In this document: positions 51,456 through 60,266 of the stretch, piece by piece | Layout: the number at the start of each line of letters is the position of its first letter | How positions within the stretch are numbered: the first letter of the stretch is position 1 | NCBI RefSeq assembly: GCF_005154805.1 | Contig: NZ_CP039727.1 | Span: 1,609,501-1,673,500, forward strand | Direction of reading: 5' to 3' | Origin: Bacillus sp. S3 | GTDB lineage: Bacteria; Bacillota; Bacilli; Bacillales; Cytobacillaceae | DNA: 64,000 nt | Notes under the pieces: model-generated | Database searches by the model: none | The model's input: only the letters and a program-made list of their open reading frames with translations | What the model was told of the DNA's origin: nothing | Position numbers and translations under genes: made by a program

Positions 51456-51689
51456 ATGAAAACAGTTAAATTTCAAATGGAGGAGCTCACCTGCCCAAGC
51501 TGTATTAAAAAAATTGAAAAGGCACTCTTGAAGCTGTCAGGCGTCCAAGCAGCCCAGGTACTCTTTAACTCAAGCAAGGTAAAAGTCGTGTATAATGAAG
51601 CAAATATCGATTCAGAAAGAATAAAGGATATAATAGAAAAATTAGGTTACCAGATCTTAACCGCTAAGGAAAAATTGGGGGATGATTAG
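51456..51689 (+). CDS. Free-standing HMA metal-binding protein
   Basis: A 77-residue heavy-metal-associated domain protein with the CxxC metal site in MEELTCPSCIKKIEKAL (Cys 13 and Cys 16). It resembles CopZ and the N-terminal modules of CadA/ZntA/CopA. The following ATPase lacks such a module, so this protein probably supplies the ATPase with its metal or regulates it. GAGGGG precedes ATG 51456. The stop codon is two bases before the ATPase start, and the ATPase frame is open back into this gene. Confidence 0.88.
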   Translation: MKTVKFQMEELTCPSCIKKIEKALLKLSGVQAAQVLFNSSKVKVVYNEANIDSERIKDIIEKLGYQILTAKEKLGDD

Positions 51690-51690
51690 G

Positions 51691-53592
51691 ATGACGCGAA
51701 ATAGAAAGGGTGTAATAGTAATCCTATCAGGAAGCTTGCTCGCAGCTGCATTTTTATTTTACATGATAAAAATATATGTCATGAAGGATGCAGTTCTCAT
51801 CCTTTCCACCTTGATAGCCGGTTATCCTATTGTCAAAAAAGCATGGCAATCCGTTAGGATGAGGGCCTCTAGCATTGAACTGCTGGTCACGATTGCCGTG
51901 GCAGGGGCACTGATGATAGGTGAATATGTGGAATCAGCAGCGGTTACTTTTTTATTTATATTTGGAGCCTATCTTGAAGCGCATACGCTTGAAAAAACTC
52001 GGAGGTCATTAAAATCTCTCATGGATATGGCCCCGCTAAAAGCCACAGTGAAAAGAGAGGGGAAATCAGTCAGTATTCCAGCGGAAGAAGTAAAAATAGG
52101 AGATCTTGTTCTAGTCCCTTCTGGAGAAAAAATTGCTGTCGACGGAATCGTCGTTTCTGGGCAGGCTTTGCTAAATGAAGCAGCCATCACAGGTGAGTCT
52201 GTTCCAGCCAGCAAACAAAAAAATGATCATGTATTCAGTGGAACTATCGTAGATAGCGGATATATCGAAGTGATAGCTGAAAGGGTTGGGGAAGATACCA
52301 CTTTTGCCAAAATCATCGAGCTTGTGGAAGAGGCCCAAGAATCAAAGGCTAAAACCCAGAAATTCCTTGAGAAGTTTGCAAACTTTTATACACCGGTAAT
52401 ACTCGTCCTATCGGTCATGGTCTATTTCTTCACAAAGGATATCGAATTAACGCTGACCTTCCTGGTGATTGCCTGTCCGGGTGCCTTAGTCATTTCTGCA
52501 CCAGTATCGATTGTTGCAGGAATCGGTAATGGCGCAAATAGCGGCATACTGATCAAGGGTGGAGAGGTGATGGAGAAATTATCCAAAATAGATGTCGTTT
52601 TATTTGATAAAACTGGAACACTTACTAAAGGACAGCCTGAAGTGACAGCCATTCAAGCCTATGGAATGGAGGAAGAGGAATTATTAACGATGGCAGCAGA
52701 GGCAGAGGTTATTTCCGAACACCATTTAGGCAAGACCATTGTAAGAGAAGCCAAAAGCAGGGGAATAAGACTTATTAATCGGCCGGATGATGTTGAGGTC
52801 ATCAAAGGGCATGGTATTAAAGCAACTATTAAAGGGAAAAAGGTGATGATCGGAAACAGAAAATGGATGAAGGAAAATCAAATACGTATTTCTTATGATG
52901 TAGAGTCATACGCTGTGGGGCAAGAGAAAAAGGGAAATACAGCAGTGTTTACTGCAATAAACAATCACATTATCGGGGTAATTTCGGTTGCCGATCGAAT
53001 ACGAGCTGAGGCCGCAGATACAATTCAGCATCTGAAGCAAATCGGAGTAAAACAAATATTTATGCTAACAGGTGATAACCTGCACACGGCAAAGACCGTG
53101 GCCAATCAGCTAGGAATTGACCAAGTTTATGCTGAACTTCTCCCCGAAGAAAAGGTAGAGAAGGTAAAACAATTACAGCAGCAAGGATTTAAAATTGCGA
53201 TGGTTGGGGATGGCATCAATGATGCACCGGCCATTGCAATGGCCGATATTGGCATTGCAATGGGTGGTTCAGGGACCGATGCAGTGATGGAAACAGCCGA
53301 TATGATTATTATTGCGGATAGGTTAGAAAAGCTGATTCATGGATATAAATTAGCAAAAGCAACTGTCAGCAATATGAAGCAAAATATGTTCTTTGCTGTG
53401 GCTACCGTTATGATTTTATTAGCAGGAGTATTATCGAAGAATATTTTTCTAGCATCTGGTATGTTCATTCATGAGTTTAGTGTTCTAATGGTCATATTAA
53501 ATGCCCTTAGACTTGTGGGATATAATAAAGATAAAGGCAGGTTGTATAGGGAGGAGAAGCAAAATGAATCAGTGTCGGCACCAACCGCTTAA
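51691..53592 (+). CDS. Heavy-metal P1B-type ATPase with CPG membrane motif
   Basis: A metal-exporting P-type ATPase of 633 residues. TGES (about residue 168), the phosphorylation site DKTGTLT (Asp 306), MLTGDN and GDGINDAPA are intact. The membrane metal site reads ACPGALVIS (Cys 262-Pro-Gly) where CadA, ZntA and CopA have CPC and P1B-4 enzymes have SPC. There is no N-terminal metal-binding domain; membrane helices begin at residue 7. ATG 51691 is preferred to ATG 51682 because GGGGG stands nine bases upstream. The metal cannot be named; Zn, Cd, Mn or Fe are possible. It overlaps the regulator gene by 29 bases. Confidence 0.88.
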   Translation: MTRNRKGVIVILSGSLLAAAFLFYMIKIYVMKDAVLILSTLIAGYPIVKKAWQSVRMRASSIELLVTIAVAGALMIGEYVESAAVTFLFIFGAYLEAHTLEKTRRSLKSLMDMAPLKATVKREGKSVSIPAEEVKIGDLVLVPSGEKIAVDGIVVSGQALLNEAAITGESVPASKQKNDHVFSGTIVDSGYIEVIAERVGEDTTFAKIIELVEEAQESKAKTQKFLEKFANFYTPVILVLSVMVYFFTKDIELTLTFLVIACPGALVISAPVSIVAGIGNGANSGILIKGGEVMEKLSKIDVVLFDKTGTLTKGQPEVTAIQAYGMEEEELLTMAAEAEVISEHHLGKTIVREAKSRGIRLINRPDDVEVIKGHGIKATIKGKKVMIGNRKWMKENQIRISYDVESYAVGQEKKGNTAVFTAINNHIIGVISVADRIRAEAADTIQHLKQIGVKQIFMLTGDNLHTAKTVANQLGIDQVYAELLPEEKVEKVKQLQQQGFKIAMVGDGINDAPAIAMADIGIAMGGSGTDAVMETADMIIIADRLEKLIHGYKLAKATVSNMKQNMFFAVATVMILLAGVLSKNIFLASGMFIHEFSVLMVILNALRLVGYNKDKGRLYREEKQNESVSAPTA

Positions 53593-54295
53593 TGGAACTA
53601 GTGTAAAAAAACTCTGTATTTCGTTAGTACCGATTTTTAACCATTTACAAGATGATGATATGTTTGAAATTGCAAAAACAAGCCAAAGCAAGACTTATCA
53701 AAAGGGGGAGATCATATTTGAAGCAGGGGACGCTTCCGATTATCTATATATTGTTCATAAGGGTCAGGTAAAAATATACCGGTTAACCGAATCCGGAAAA
53801 GATCAGCTGATCCGAATTATGTGTCCGGGGGATTTTATGGGCGAGCTCTCTCTTTTTACAAAGGAATCCTTAACTAATTATGCTGAAGCCATGAAACAAA
53901 CTGAACTTTGTGTCATTCATAAATCTGATTTGCGGAAAATTTTATTAACAAAGCCAGAAATATCATTAAAAATTCTCGAGGTTTTTAGCAGTCGGTTAGA
54001 TGAAGCGGAAAAGGCAATTGAAAGATTTCACACACAGGATGCTGAAAAAAGAATTGCCTCATATCTTATTGACTTAGTTCATAAAACTCACCCAAAATTA
54101 TCCCCAGAAAATAAGGCTATAGAAATTACCCTGCCAATGAGTAAACGAGACCTCGCTTCATATATAGGAATGACCCAAGAAACATTAAGCAGAAGGCTAT
54201 CCTCGTTTCAGGAGCTTGGCTGGATTGAACAAACCGGACAAAGAAAGCTCAATATCATGGAGTTAAAAATGGTGATGAAAATTGCAACAGAATAA
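53564..54295 (+). CDS. Crp/Fnr-family transcriptional regulator
   Basis: A 243-residue regulator. A cysteine/histidine N-terminus (Cys 4, His 6, Cys 18; CRHQPLNGTSVKKLC) precedes the cyclic-nucleotide-binding-type barrel (about 22-140, with GDFMGELSLF). A dimer helix and a winged helix follow (about 165-235), whose recognition helix lies in GMTQETLSRRLSSFQELGWI. The N-terminal Cys pattern recalls redox- or metal-sensing Fnr-like proteins such as FlpA/FlpB. AGGGAGGAG precedes ATG 53564. It overlaps the ATPase gene, so it probably senses the exported metal or redox state and controls this operon. Confidence 0.87.
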   Translation: MNQCRHQPLNGTSVKKLCISLVPIFNHLQDDDMFEIAKTSQSKTYQKGEIIFEAGDASDYLYIVHKGQVKIYRLTESGKDQLIRIMCPGDFMGELSLFTKESLTNYAEAMKQTELCVIHKSDLRKILLTKPEISLKILEVFSSRLDEAEKAIERFHTQDAEKRIASYLIDLVHKTHPKLSPENKAIEITLPMSKRDLASYIGMTQETLSRRLSSFQELGWIEQTGQRKLNIMELKMVMKIATE

Positions 54296-54308
54296 TAGTT
54301 AACTGCCA

Positions 54309-54342
54309 GGGAGATGCTTGAGAGCTTAAAGCATCCCTTTTG
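54309..54342 (+). terminator. Terminator of the metal-efflux operon
   Basis: GATGCTT (54313-54319) pairs with AAGCATC (54329-54335), extended by GG/CC, and is followed by CTTTTG. Confidence 0.72.
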
Positions 54343-54386
54343 TCATGTCCGAGATAATTTTGAACATTTTATGAATTATGGATAAA

Positions 54387-54404
54387 TGAATGGTTATTCA
54401 TTCA
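54387..54404 (+). promoter_or_regulatory. FadR-like operator upstream of adhE
   Basis: TGAATGGTTATTCATTCA (54387-54404) agrees with 16 of 18 positions of the Bacillus FadR consensus TGAATGAMTANTCATTCA. It is 82 bases before adhE. A moderate promoter, TTGAAC (54360-54365) and TAAATG (54383-54388) with a 17-bp spacer, would place it over the -10 and start point. FadR is the TetR-type repressor of fatty-acid degradation, released by long-chain acyl-CoA. Confidence 0.6.
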
Positions 54405-54485
54405 CTTCTGCGCAAAGTTCGACATTTCTCGATTATGCCGCATGATATATTTTAGCCAATAGAGAAACAAAGGAGTGGATGATGT

Positions 54486-57089
54486 ATGGCTGTAAAAGAA
54501 AAAGTAATACAAGAAAAGCAGGTAGTTTCAGCAATGATTGATACATTAGCAAATAACGCTTCCAAGGCACTTGGAGAATTTCGCAGTTTTAATCAGGAAA
54601 TGATCGATGAGATTGTAAAACAGATCGCTTTAACAGCACTTGAAAACCATAGATATCTAGCAAAGCTGGCGGTAGAAGAAACTAAGCGAGGGGTTTATGA
54701 GGATAAGGTTTTCAAAAATATGTTTGCTACTGAATGTATTTATAACAACATAAGGGATATGAAAACAGTTGGCATCATAAGTGAAAATGAAAATGAGGGT
54801 ATGGTTGAGATGGCCGAGCCTGTCGGTGTGATAGCGGGAATTATCCCGGTTACTAACCCAACCTCAACGGTTATCTTTAAATCGTTAATTTCTCTTAAAA
54901 CAAGAAATCCAATTATTTTTGCTTTCCCGCGTTATGCTCAAAAATGCTGCACTGTAACAGCTGATCTGTTAAGGGATGCAGCAAGAAAAGCTGGCGCTCC
55001 CGAGAACTGTATCCAGTGGATAGAAATCCCTTCCCATGAAGCCTTTCAAACCTTGATGAAGCATCCCAAGATCTCTCTCATCCTTGCAACAGGCGGACCA
55101 AACCTAGTAACTGCTGCTTATAGTTCAGGAAAACCGGCACTTGGTGTCGGCGCTGGGAATGTTCCTTGTTATTTCGAAAAAACCGCCGATATTAAACGAG
55201 CTGTCAACGACCTAATCTTATCAAAAACTTTTGACAACGGCATGATTTGTGCATCTGAACAAGCACTCATTATTGATAATGAGATTTATGACGAAGTACG
55301 GCAGGAATTAGTGACAAACAACTGTTATTTCTTAAACGAGGAAGAGCGGCAGATGGTCGAGCGGATTGCTATCGATCCAAAATACGCAGCACTTAATCCT
55401 TTGATTGTCGGTTTACCTGCATATACGATTGCCAAAATGGCAGGATTAAATGTTCCGATAAATACAAAAATCCTTATTGCAGAGTTAGATGGTGTAGGGC
55501 CAAACTATCCGCTCTCTTGTGAAAAATTAAGTCCACTTTTAGCCTGCTATAAGGTTAATAGTTTTTCAGAAGGGCTCTTAATAGCTGAGGAAACACTAGA
55601 ATACGGTGGATTAGGACACTCCGCGGCGATTCATACTGCTGACCAAAATTTAGTTGATATATTTGCATTGCGGATGAAAGCAGGCCGGATTATTGTCAAT
55701 ACACCATCAACACATGGGGCAATCGGGGATATTTATAACACATCATTACCGTCGTTAACAATTGGATGTGGCACTTATGGAGGGAACTCGGTGTCACAGA
55801 ATGTGGGAGCAGCAAATTTAATCAATATCAAAAAAGTAGCAAAAAGGAGAAATATGATCCAATGGTTTAAAGTGCCATCACAGATTTTTTTTGAGAAAAA
55901 TTCCATCCAAATGCTTTCGCAGATTCCAGGAATCTCAAAAGCATTTATAGTTACAAGCGGAAGCTCGATAAAAAATGGCTATCTTGGCAAGGTCAGCTAC
56001 TATCTTCAAAAGAATGGCAGTAATATTCAGTGTGAATATTTTTCAGATATTGAACCCGAGCCAAGTATTGAAACCGTTATGACTGGCGCAGAAAGAATGA
56101 GAAGGTTCCAGCCTGATTGTATCATTGCACTTGGCGGTGGTTCGGTAATGGATGCTGCAAAAGCAATGTGGTTATTTTATGAGCATCCTGATACAGATTT
56201 CTATAGCCTTACTCAAAAGTTCTTTGATCCGACTAAAAGAGTGGTTTCATTCCCAATGCTTCGCGGAAAAGCAAAATTCATAGCCATTCCAACTACTTCC
56301 GGAACTGGTTCAGAGGTAACGGCCTTTTCGGTAATAACTGATAAAAAGACCAATTTGAAATACCCATTGGCAGATTTCCAACTGACACCCGATGTGGCAA
56401 TTATAGATTCGCAGTTTGTCATGACTGTCCCGAGGCATGTTACTGCTGACACTGGGATGGATGTTTTAACCCATGCAATTGAGGCATATGTTTCGGTTTT
56501 GGCAAATGATTATACGGACGGATTGGCACTTAAAGCTATTGAACTAGTGTTTAAGTATTTACCAAGGGCTTATAGAGATGGCAGTGATGAACAGGCACGT
56601 GAAAAAATGCACAATGCCTCAACAATTGCCGGAATGGCCTTTGCTAACTCATTCTTGGGTATCAATCACAGCCTTGCCCATGTCCTGGGGGCTGAGTTTA
56701 ATATCCCGCATGGACGTGCCAATGCCATCCTTTTACCGCATGTAATTCGGTATAATGCAGCAAAACCAAATAAATTTATGACAAATCCTAAATACGACCA
56801 CTTTATTGCGGATGAGCGCTATGCAGAAATTGCAAAAATGCTGGGACTTCCTGCAAGCTCAACTGAGGAAGGAATTAAGAGTTTAATAAAGGCGGTTATT
56901 GCCTTGGCCAAAGAATTGGATATTCCAATGAGCATCCAAGCAAACGGGGTGAATAAAGAAAAATTCGAGAGCAAACTAGGCGTCCTTGCCGAACATGCTT
57001 TTGATGATCAGGATACGATTGCAAATCCAAAACAGCCTTATATTAGTGAACTTGCCGAAATATACCGCCAGGCTTATCTTGGTGTATAA
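54486..57089 (+). CDS. adhE: Bifunctional acetaldehyde-CoA/alcohol dehydrogenase AdhE
   Basis: Reduces acetyl-CoA to acetaldehyde and then ethanol, regenerating NAD+ in fermentation; both steps are reversible. The 867-residue protein is a fusion. Residues 1-440 are the CoA-acylating aldehyde dehydrogenase with the nucleophile Cys 255 in DNGMICASEQA. Residues 455-867 are an iron alcohol dehydrogenase with ALGGGSVMDAAKAMW, PTTSGTGSE and the metal-binding HSLAHVLGAEF...PHGRANA. Both active sites look intact. AAAGGAGTGG precedes ATG 54486. It lies next to acyl-CoA ligase and PHA genes, and a FadR-like operator lies upstream. Confidence 0.96.
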   Translation: MAVKEKVIQEKQVVSAMIDTLANNASKALGEFRSFNQEMIDEIVKQIALTALENHRYLAKLAVEETKRGVYEDKVFKNMFATECIYNNIRDMKTVGIISENENEGMVEMAEPVGVIAGIIPVTNPTSTVIFKSLISLKTRNPIIFAFPRYAQKCCTVTADLLRDAARKAGAPENCIQWIEIPSHEAFQTLMKHPKISLILATGGPNLVTAAYSSGKPALGVGAGNVPCYFEKTADIKRAVNDLILSKTFDNGMICASEQALIIDNEIYDEVRQELVTNNCYFLNEEERQMVERIAIDPKYAALNPLIVGLPAYTIAKMAGLNVPINTKILIAELDGVGPNYPLSCEKLSPLLACYKVNSFSEGLLIAEETLEYGGLGHSAAIHTADQNLVDIFALRMKAGRIIVNTPSTHGAIGDIYNTSLPSLTIGCGTYGGNSVSQNVGAANLINIKKVAKRRNMIQWFKVPSQIFFEKNSIQMLSQIPGISKAFIVTSGSSIKNGYLGKVSYYLQKNGSNIQCEYFSDIEPEPSIETVMTGAERMRRFQPDCIIALGGGSVMDAAKAMWLFYEHPDTDFYSLTQKFFDPTKRVVSFPMLRGKAKFIAIPTTSGTGSEVTAFSVITDKKTNLKYPLADFQLTPDVAIIDSQFVMTVPRHVTADTGMDVLTHAIEAYVSVLANDYTDGLALKAIELVFKYLPRAYRDGSDEQAREKMHNASTIAGMAFANSFLGINHSLAHVLGAEFNIPHGRANAILLPHVIRYNAAKPNKFMTNPKYDHFIADERYAEIAKMLGLPASSTEEGIKSLIKAVIALAKELDIPMSIQANGVNKEKFESKLGVLAEHAFDDQDTIANPKQPYISELAEIYRQAYLGV

Positions 57090-57197
57090 GTCTACAAAAA
57101 GTTAAAATCAGTCCCAGAACCCTGAGACTAACTCTTCCAAAATAACATAATTTAGGTGATTACAACTTTTTTCAAAAAAAAATAAGGAGGGATTAAT

Positions 57198-58829
57198 ATG
57201 GTATATCAGAAAAAACCATGGTTAAAGTTTTATGATCCTAGAATTAGCAATGATGTATCAATCGAATACGAGTCATTATTTGATCTATTGAATCAAGCCG
57301 CCAATATTCATAATGACAAACCTGCTTTATCATTTTTTGGGAAAACATGGAGCTATAATGAAGCCAGAACGATTTCTGAATGGATGGCTGCTTCACTATA
57401 TCGTGTGGGCCTTCATAAAGGAGATCGGATCGCAATCATGCTTCCAAACTGCCCACATTATATATTTAGTCTATTTGCTGCATTCCGATTAGGCGGGATT
57501 GCCGTTCAGGTAAACCCTATGTATGTCGAAAGGGAAATTGAATATGTCCTGAATGATTCCGGGGCGGAGTACATAGTTGTATTCGAAGCCCTTTACCCTA
57601 GAATCAAGCAGGTTCAGGCAAAGACATCATTAAAAAAGGTTATTGTTGTAGGGTTTGGAGGAAATAAAACTCCACTTGCAGATGGAGATATTTATTTTGA
57701 AGAGTTTTTAACCCATGACAATGTAATCCCTGAAATTCCAATTAATATAAATGAGGATGTGGCTATTTTACAATATACGGGAGGAACAACGGGTGTCGCT
57801 AAAGGTGTTATGCTTACACATCATAACTTATTGGCTAATATTATCCAGGTATGCGATTTTACCTATAATGCTGTCGAGGAGAAACCGGAAAACTTTAAAA
57901 TTGTTAGTGTTTTGCCAATGTTTCATGTTTATGGTCTCTCCTGTAATGCACTTTCTGGAATTAGAATAGGCTGTAATCAGCTGATTTTGCCACGATTCGA
58001 TGTCAATGAAATATTAGAACTCGTTAAACGAGAGAAACCATTCCAAATGACAGCGGTACCAACAATGATAATTGCATTGAATAGTCATCCTGATTTGGAG
58101 GAAAGCAGCATCGGAAATATTTTTTATTTGAACAGCGGCGGCGCTCCACTTCCGGTTGAACAGGTAAAATCGTTTGAAAAAAGAGCAGGTACAAGATTGT
58201 CAGACGGGTACGGATTATCCGAAACTGCCCCATCCGCGATTTCCACACCGCCATTTCTTCCGCGTAAATTAGGTAGTGTTGGTATTCCACTCCCGGGAAC
58301 AGAGGCAAGGATCGTGGAGGAAACTTCGGAAGGATTTATTGATGTACCTGTCGGAGAAGCAGGAGAGTTGATCCTCCGCGGGCCGCAGGTAATGAAAGGA
58401 TACTGGAAACGTCCTAGAGATACTGAAATGGTCTTGAGAGACGGCTGGCTGTTTACTGGGGATATTGCCAAAATGGATGAGGATGGATATTTTTATATTT
58501 TGGACAGAAAGAAGGATCTTATAATTGCCAGCGGTTACAATGTTTACCCTCGTGAGATTGAAGAGGTACTGTATCAGCATGAAGCAGTGGAAGAAGCTAT
58601 TGTAATCGGGGTTCCTGACTCATATCGGGGAGAAACTGTAAAGGCATTTGTTAAGTTAAAGCAAGGGACTGCTGCAGCGCCGGAAAAACTTATTGAATTT
58701 GCAAAGGTAAATCTTGCACCATATAAGGTGCCGAAAGAAATTGTAATACTGGATGATCTTCCAAAGTCTTCAGTTGGAAAACTATTAAGAAGAATGTTAC
58801 GTAAAGAACAAGAAAAAACTCAAGTATGA
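57198..58829 (+). CDS. Long-chain fatty acid--CoA ligase
   Basis: Activates a fatty acid to acyl-CoA with ATP. The 543-residue protein is an ANL-superfamily enzyme: P-loop QYTGGTTGVAKGVMLTHHNL (about residues 185-204), SDGYGLSETAP (about 334-344), LFTGDIAKMD, and the C-terminal catalytic Lys in PKSSVGKLLRR (about 522). It resembles LcfA/FadD-type ligases rather than acetyl-CoA synthetase. AAGGAGG precedes ATG 57198. Its position between adhE and the pha genes suggests that it feeds acyl-CoA for degradation or PHA precursors. Confidence 0.9.
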   Translation: MVYQKKPWLKFYDPRISNDVSIEYESLFDLLNQAANIHNDKPALSFFGKTWSYNEARTISEWMAASLYRVGLHKGDRIAIMLPNCPHYIFSLFAAFRLGGIAVQVNPMYVEREIEYVLNDSGAEYIVVFEALYPRIKQVQAKTSLKKVIVVGFGGNKTPLADGDIYFEEFLTHDNVIPEIPININEDVAILQYTGGTTGVAKGVMLTHHNLLANIIQVCDFTYNAVEEKPENFKIVSVLPMFHVYGLSCNALSGIRIGCNQLILPRFDVNEILELVKREKPFQMTAVPTMIIALNSHPDLEESSIGNIFYLNSGGAPLPVEQVKSFEKRAGTRLSDGYGLSETAPSAISTPPFLPRKLGSVGIPLPGTEARIVEETSEGFIDVPVGEAGELILRGPQVMKGYWKRPRDTEMVLRDGWLFTGDIAKMDEDGYFYILDRKKDLIIASGYNVYPREIEEVLYQHEAVEEAIVIGVPDSYRGETVKAFVKLKQGTAAAPEKLIEFAKVNLAPYKVPKEIVILDDLPKSSVGKLLRRMLRKEQEKTQV

Positions 58830-58966
58830 AATACACCTCTAGAACCTGCATTAGTGCTAAAGACTAATCTCTACAATCTACCTCATAGAAAATCACAACA
58901 TAAAAACACCCTGTTTAAAATGAATTTTATCAAGTTTATCGGACGTTTGGAAAGGATGCGAGAAAA

Positions 58967-59626
58967 ATGACTGGAAAAAAGGATAATGAAAAAGCTGAGG
59001 AAGAGTTATTGGAAATTAGTGTGGAAGTGCCCGTGGAAGAGACAGCTGAGACACTAGCTGAAAATGAAGAACAGCTTACGAGCCTAGACCTTCTTTGGAA
59101 GCACGCGTTCGGGGAATTAGATGAATGGTCGAAGCGCGCCGATTTTCGGGATGAAGTATTTTTGAAAGAAGCCAATCTATTTGCTGAAAGTGTGCGGCGT
59201 AATCAAGGAAACACGGTACAACTTGCTGCCCAATTTTATCAGGAATTTTCTGCATGGGAAAAAACAGCAAGGGAAGAATTTTTAATGTCAACCACCAGTT
59301 TGCAGCATTTTTTCCCTTTTAAATCTTATGAAGATATAAATGCACAGATAGACCAAATTCAAGAAAGGACATTAACGATTCTCGCAGCACCTTGTCAAAA
59401 GATAGTCAGCACCGTGTCTATGGATAAATATCTTGAAATGATTGATCAATATATTGCCCTTCGTAAAAAAGGCAGAGAGCAATATATAAAAACAGTAAAA
59501 CAAGCAGGATCCTTAATTTACGAAAATCAGAGGAGCTTTGTTAATCTTTTTGCTAAACAAATTAAAACGTTAATGTTTCCGCTAAATAAATACTTGGAAA
59601 AAAGTGAAGAACTTACAAAATCTTAA
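58967..59626 (+). CDS. Uncharacterised helical protein of the PHA cluster (phasin-like)
   Basis: A 219-residue protein I do not recognise by family. The N-terminal 45 residues are acidic (repeated Glu/Val, VEVPVEETAETLAENEE). The remainder is predicted mostly helical and amphipathic, with WKHAFGELDEWSKRADFRDE and KQIKTLMFPLNKYLEKSEEL. There is no signal or membrane helix. It starts the pha operon, 21 bases before phaR. Shape, size and place suggest a granule-bound phasin or an additional synthase-associated subunit. GGAAAGGATG precedes ATG 58967. Confidence 0.65.
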   Translation: MTGKKDNEKAEEELLEISVEVPVEETAETLAENEEQLTSLDLLWKHAFGELDEWSKRADFRDEVFLKEANLFAESVRRNQGNTVQLAAQFYQEFSAWEKTAREEFLMSTTSLQHFFPFKSYEDINAQIDQIQERTLTILAAPCQKIVSTVSMDKYLEMIDQYIALRKKGREQYIKTVKQAGSLIYENQRSFVNLFAKQIKTLMFPLNKYLEKSEELTKS

Positions 59627-59646
59627 TACTTAAGGGGTGGAGCGGA

Positions 59647-60246
59647 ATGGCAAAGGATAAAACATATGATCCATTGGACGGGGTCAAGCGGGTAAGCGAA
59701 ATGTGGGAAAAACAACTAAATGGTTTGTTATATATGATGACTGACAATAATGAGTTCGTTAAGCTACTAAAAGCAGGCACAGAAAGCCATGCGCGGCACA
59801 TGGAGCTTTTAAGAAAAAATCAGGAGCTTATGGCTGGTGTAATGAATTTCCCGACGAAAAAAGATGTTGCTAATGTAGCAAAGCTGTCGATCCAGGCTGA
59901 AGAAAAGATTGACATTTTAGAAGAGCAACTTTGGAATTTACAGGACAGCATTGGTTTATTAAATAAAGAAAATCTTGAGGTGTTCCAAGAAGTGGTGAAT
60001 GTTGCCAAGCAGATGAAGAATGAATTCCAAAAAGTGACATTAGAAATAAGAGAAACAAAAAAAATTCAAACTGAGTTAATGCAAGAGATTACTCAACTGT
60101 CCGATATTAAAGCGGAACTTGCCGCTCTGAAAGGTTTGATCCAAAAAGGGAAGGCAAAAGAAAAAGAAAAGACAAAAGAAAAAGAAAAAGCAAAAGAGAA
60201 GGATAAAGAGCTAGTTTTTACTGGTGCTGGTACTTCTAAATCATAA
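59647..60246 (+). CDS. phaR: PHA synthase subunit PhaR
   Basis: The small subunit of class IV polyhydroxyalkanoate synthase, required for PhaC activity in Bacillus. The 199-residue protein begins TYDPLDGVKRVSEMWEKQLN, typical of PhaR. It is almost entirely helical, with coiled-coil character from about residue 80 (EEKIDILEEQLWNLQDSIGL). It ends with a low-complexity KEKEK tail of about 25 residues. GGGGTGGAG precedes ATG 59647. phaC follows 20 bases downstream with no phaB between them, unlike the phaRBC order of B. megaterium. Confidence 0.87.
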   Translation: MAKDKTYDPLDGVKRVSEMWEKQLNGLLYMMTDNNEFVKLLKAGTESHARHMELLRKNQELMAGVMNFPTKKDVANVAKLSIQAEEKIDILEEQLWNLQDSIGLLNKENLEVFQEVVNVAKQMKNEFQKVTLEIRETKKIQTELMQEITQLSDIKAELAALKGLIQKGKAKEKEKTKEKEKAKEKDKELVFTGAGTSKS

Positions 60247-60266
60247 TGAAGGGAGCATAGAACGAA

